A DNA stretch of 5,347 bases from Prolixibacteraceae bacterium (GTDB lineage Bacteria; Bacteroidota; Bacteroidia; Bacteroidales; Prolixibacteraceae). A program made the position numbers and the translations under genes. How positions within the stretch are numbered: the stretch's first letter is position 1; every line of letters starts with the position of its first letter. Below the pieces are notes generated by a model. It ran no database searches. It worked only from the letters and a program-made list of their open reading frames with translations, and had not been told where the DNA came from. Where the stretch lies: NCBI GenBank assembly GCA_007116765.1, contig SKHV01000206.1:1-5347 (forward strand). The letters run 5' to 3'. Positions 4,507 through 5,347 of this stretch are shown piece after piece.

Positions 4507-5283
4507 TTAATAATTCGAGTCGAATAAAATTCTCCATACCTTATCGGTGCATAATTGCCAAACAATTACGTACTCACCTTTGGCATCGGGCATAATCCAT
4601 GTGCCAATTTCGAAAACCAGTTTGCTGTTTATCGGCTCAACATGTATAGCTTCGAGTTTTGTGATATTAAAACCCGGATCGGCCATATATTGGTATGCAT
4701 CTGTTACCTTGTGCCTGCCAATTCTCAAATCGTTTCCACTTTGATAGTAATACACCGCATTAGGCGTGTACAAGTTCTCAGTAAATGTTTCAACATTGTG
4801 GCTGTTCGCCCCATTGACCCAATCAATCCGGCGTTGTTCCAAAATATCTGAGTCAATGATTGCTTCGCTGCTTTCTACAATCATTTCAAAAAGCCTTAAT
4901 TGCTCGTTGTCATGTTCCTCCGAAATTACAAGGTGCTTAAAATATTTTCCGCTTGAAGAAGTAAATCCACCAATCTCATATTTTACTTTACCGGCAGCAT
5001 TTACATTTTTATCCGCAAATACAGTATATTCAGAAATTGTCCCGTATTCATTTCTGAATTTTCCATAAAAGGTTTTTATACCGGGTTTTCCCTGTATTAC
5101 ATTTCCATTTTCAAGCACTAAAAAGGCATTTTCTATATATGCCTGATTAATAACTTGAATTTTTCCATTAAATAAATCGCTCCACATATTGCCTGTGGAA
5201 CTTTTCTCATTTGCATAACCGAATGTAGTACATACCGATACACTCATTAACAACAAGATGATTATAATAACAGTCGCCTTCAT
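4507..5283 (-). CDS. Secreted protein with two NTF2/SnoaL-like domains
   Basis: 258 residues. The N-terminus has Lys2, a long hydrophobic core (residues 4-17) and FGYA before Asn25, a likely signal peptidase I site after Ala24. Cys18 lacks a proper lipobox (Val-Ser-Val before it), so a lipoprotein is less likely. Two cone-shaped NTF2-like units seem to follow: about 30-140 (WSDLFNGK, VLENGNVIQGKPGIKTFY, then strands ending HLVISEE) and about 148-258 (RRIDWVNGANSHNVETFTENLYTPNAVYYY, GRHKVTDAY, VFEIGTWIMPDAKGEYVIVWQ, VWRILFDSNY). The second ends with the typical SnoaL/DUF4440 finish G.Y..VW......W.I..D. Such domains bind small ligands or act as enzymes in different families, so the function is unknown. 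The location is periplasmic or extracellular by inference. A relic of a related 3' end lies at 3299-3364. No convincing promoter is seen in 5284-5347. Confidence 0.75.
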   Translation of the reverse strand: MKATVIIIILLLMSVSVCTTFGYANEKSSTGNMWSDLFNGKIQVINQAYIENAFLVLENGNVIQGKPGIKTFYGKFRNEYGTISEYTVFADKNVNAAGKVKYEIGGFTSSSGKYFKHLVISEEHDNEQLRLFEMIVESSEAIIDSDILEQRRIDWVNGANSHNVETFTENLYTPNAVYYYQSGNDLRIGRHKVTDAYQYMADPGFNITKLEAIHVEPINSKLVFEIGTWIMPDAKGEYVIVWQLCTDKVWRILFDSNY

Positions 5284-5347
5284 TTCAATTCTAGTTTTTG
5301 TTGTTTATATATAGAATGACAACTATCTAATTAAATTCCCGTAATAC

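Noticed and set aside
4547..5068. Plus-strand ORFs opposite the NTF2-like gene
   Set aside because: They overlap each other in different frames, lack motifs, and lie antisense to a gene with a signal peptide and domain structure.
5228..5233. Lipoprotein signal at Cys18 of the NTF2-like protein
   Set aside because: The residues before Cys (Val-Ser-Val) do not fit a lipobox, which needs Gly, Ala or Ser at -1; a signal peptidase I site after Ala24 is more likely.

Overview
The window looks like a chromosomal segment of a Bacteroidota bacterium, probably of the free-living Bacteroidales/Marinilabiliales kind. The reasons are the prephenate dehydrogenase next to a fused DAHP synthase/chorismate mutase, a TAnnTTTG-type -7 promoter box, the general lack of Shine-Dalgarno sequences, a Bacteroidota-type YafQ toxin-antitoxin pair, and a ROK kinase of the zinc-less type. 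This is judged from sequence character alone; no database was searched.

Layout. At 1-128 (minus) is the 5' end of a small heat-shock protein (Hsp20) gene running off the left edge. A divergent intergenic region (129-448) carries the promoters of both flanking units. At 413-1493 lies an aromatic amino acid unit: promoter, a 22-codon leader peptide with eight consecutive Phe/Tyr codons, a set of mutually exclusive RNA hairpins ending in an intrinsic terminator, then tyrA. The DAHP synthase/chorismate mutase gene follows 20 bases later and ends at a strong terminator (2670-2714). At 2828-3294 is a type II toxin-antitoxin pair with an intact antitoxin and a YafQ-like toxin broken by an in-frame TAA at codon 11. 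At 3299-3364 (minus) is a short relic of the 3' end of an NTF2-like gene related to the intact gene at the right end. At 3534-4466 is a ROK-family sugar kinase. At 4507-5283 (minus) is a secreted protein with two NTF2/SnoaL-like domains, convergent with the kinase.

How it works together. The fused enzyme catalyses the entry step of the shikimate pathway and the chorismate-to-prephenate step; TyrA takes prephenate towards tyrosine. The leader appears to be a classical ribosome-controlled attenuator that reads charging of both tRNA-Phe and tRNA-Tyr, which are the two end products downstream of prephenate. This attenuator is the most striking element of the window. The rest, between 2.7 and 3.4 kb, reads as a small decaying accessory island between housekeeping genes.
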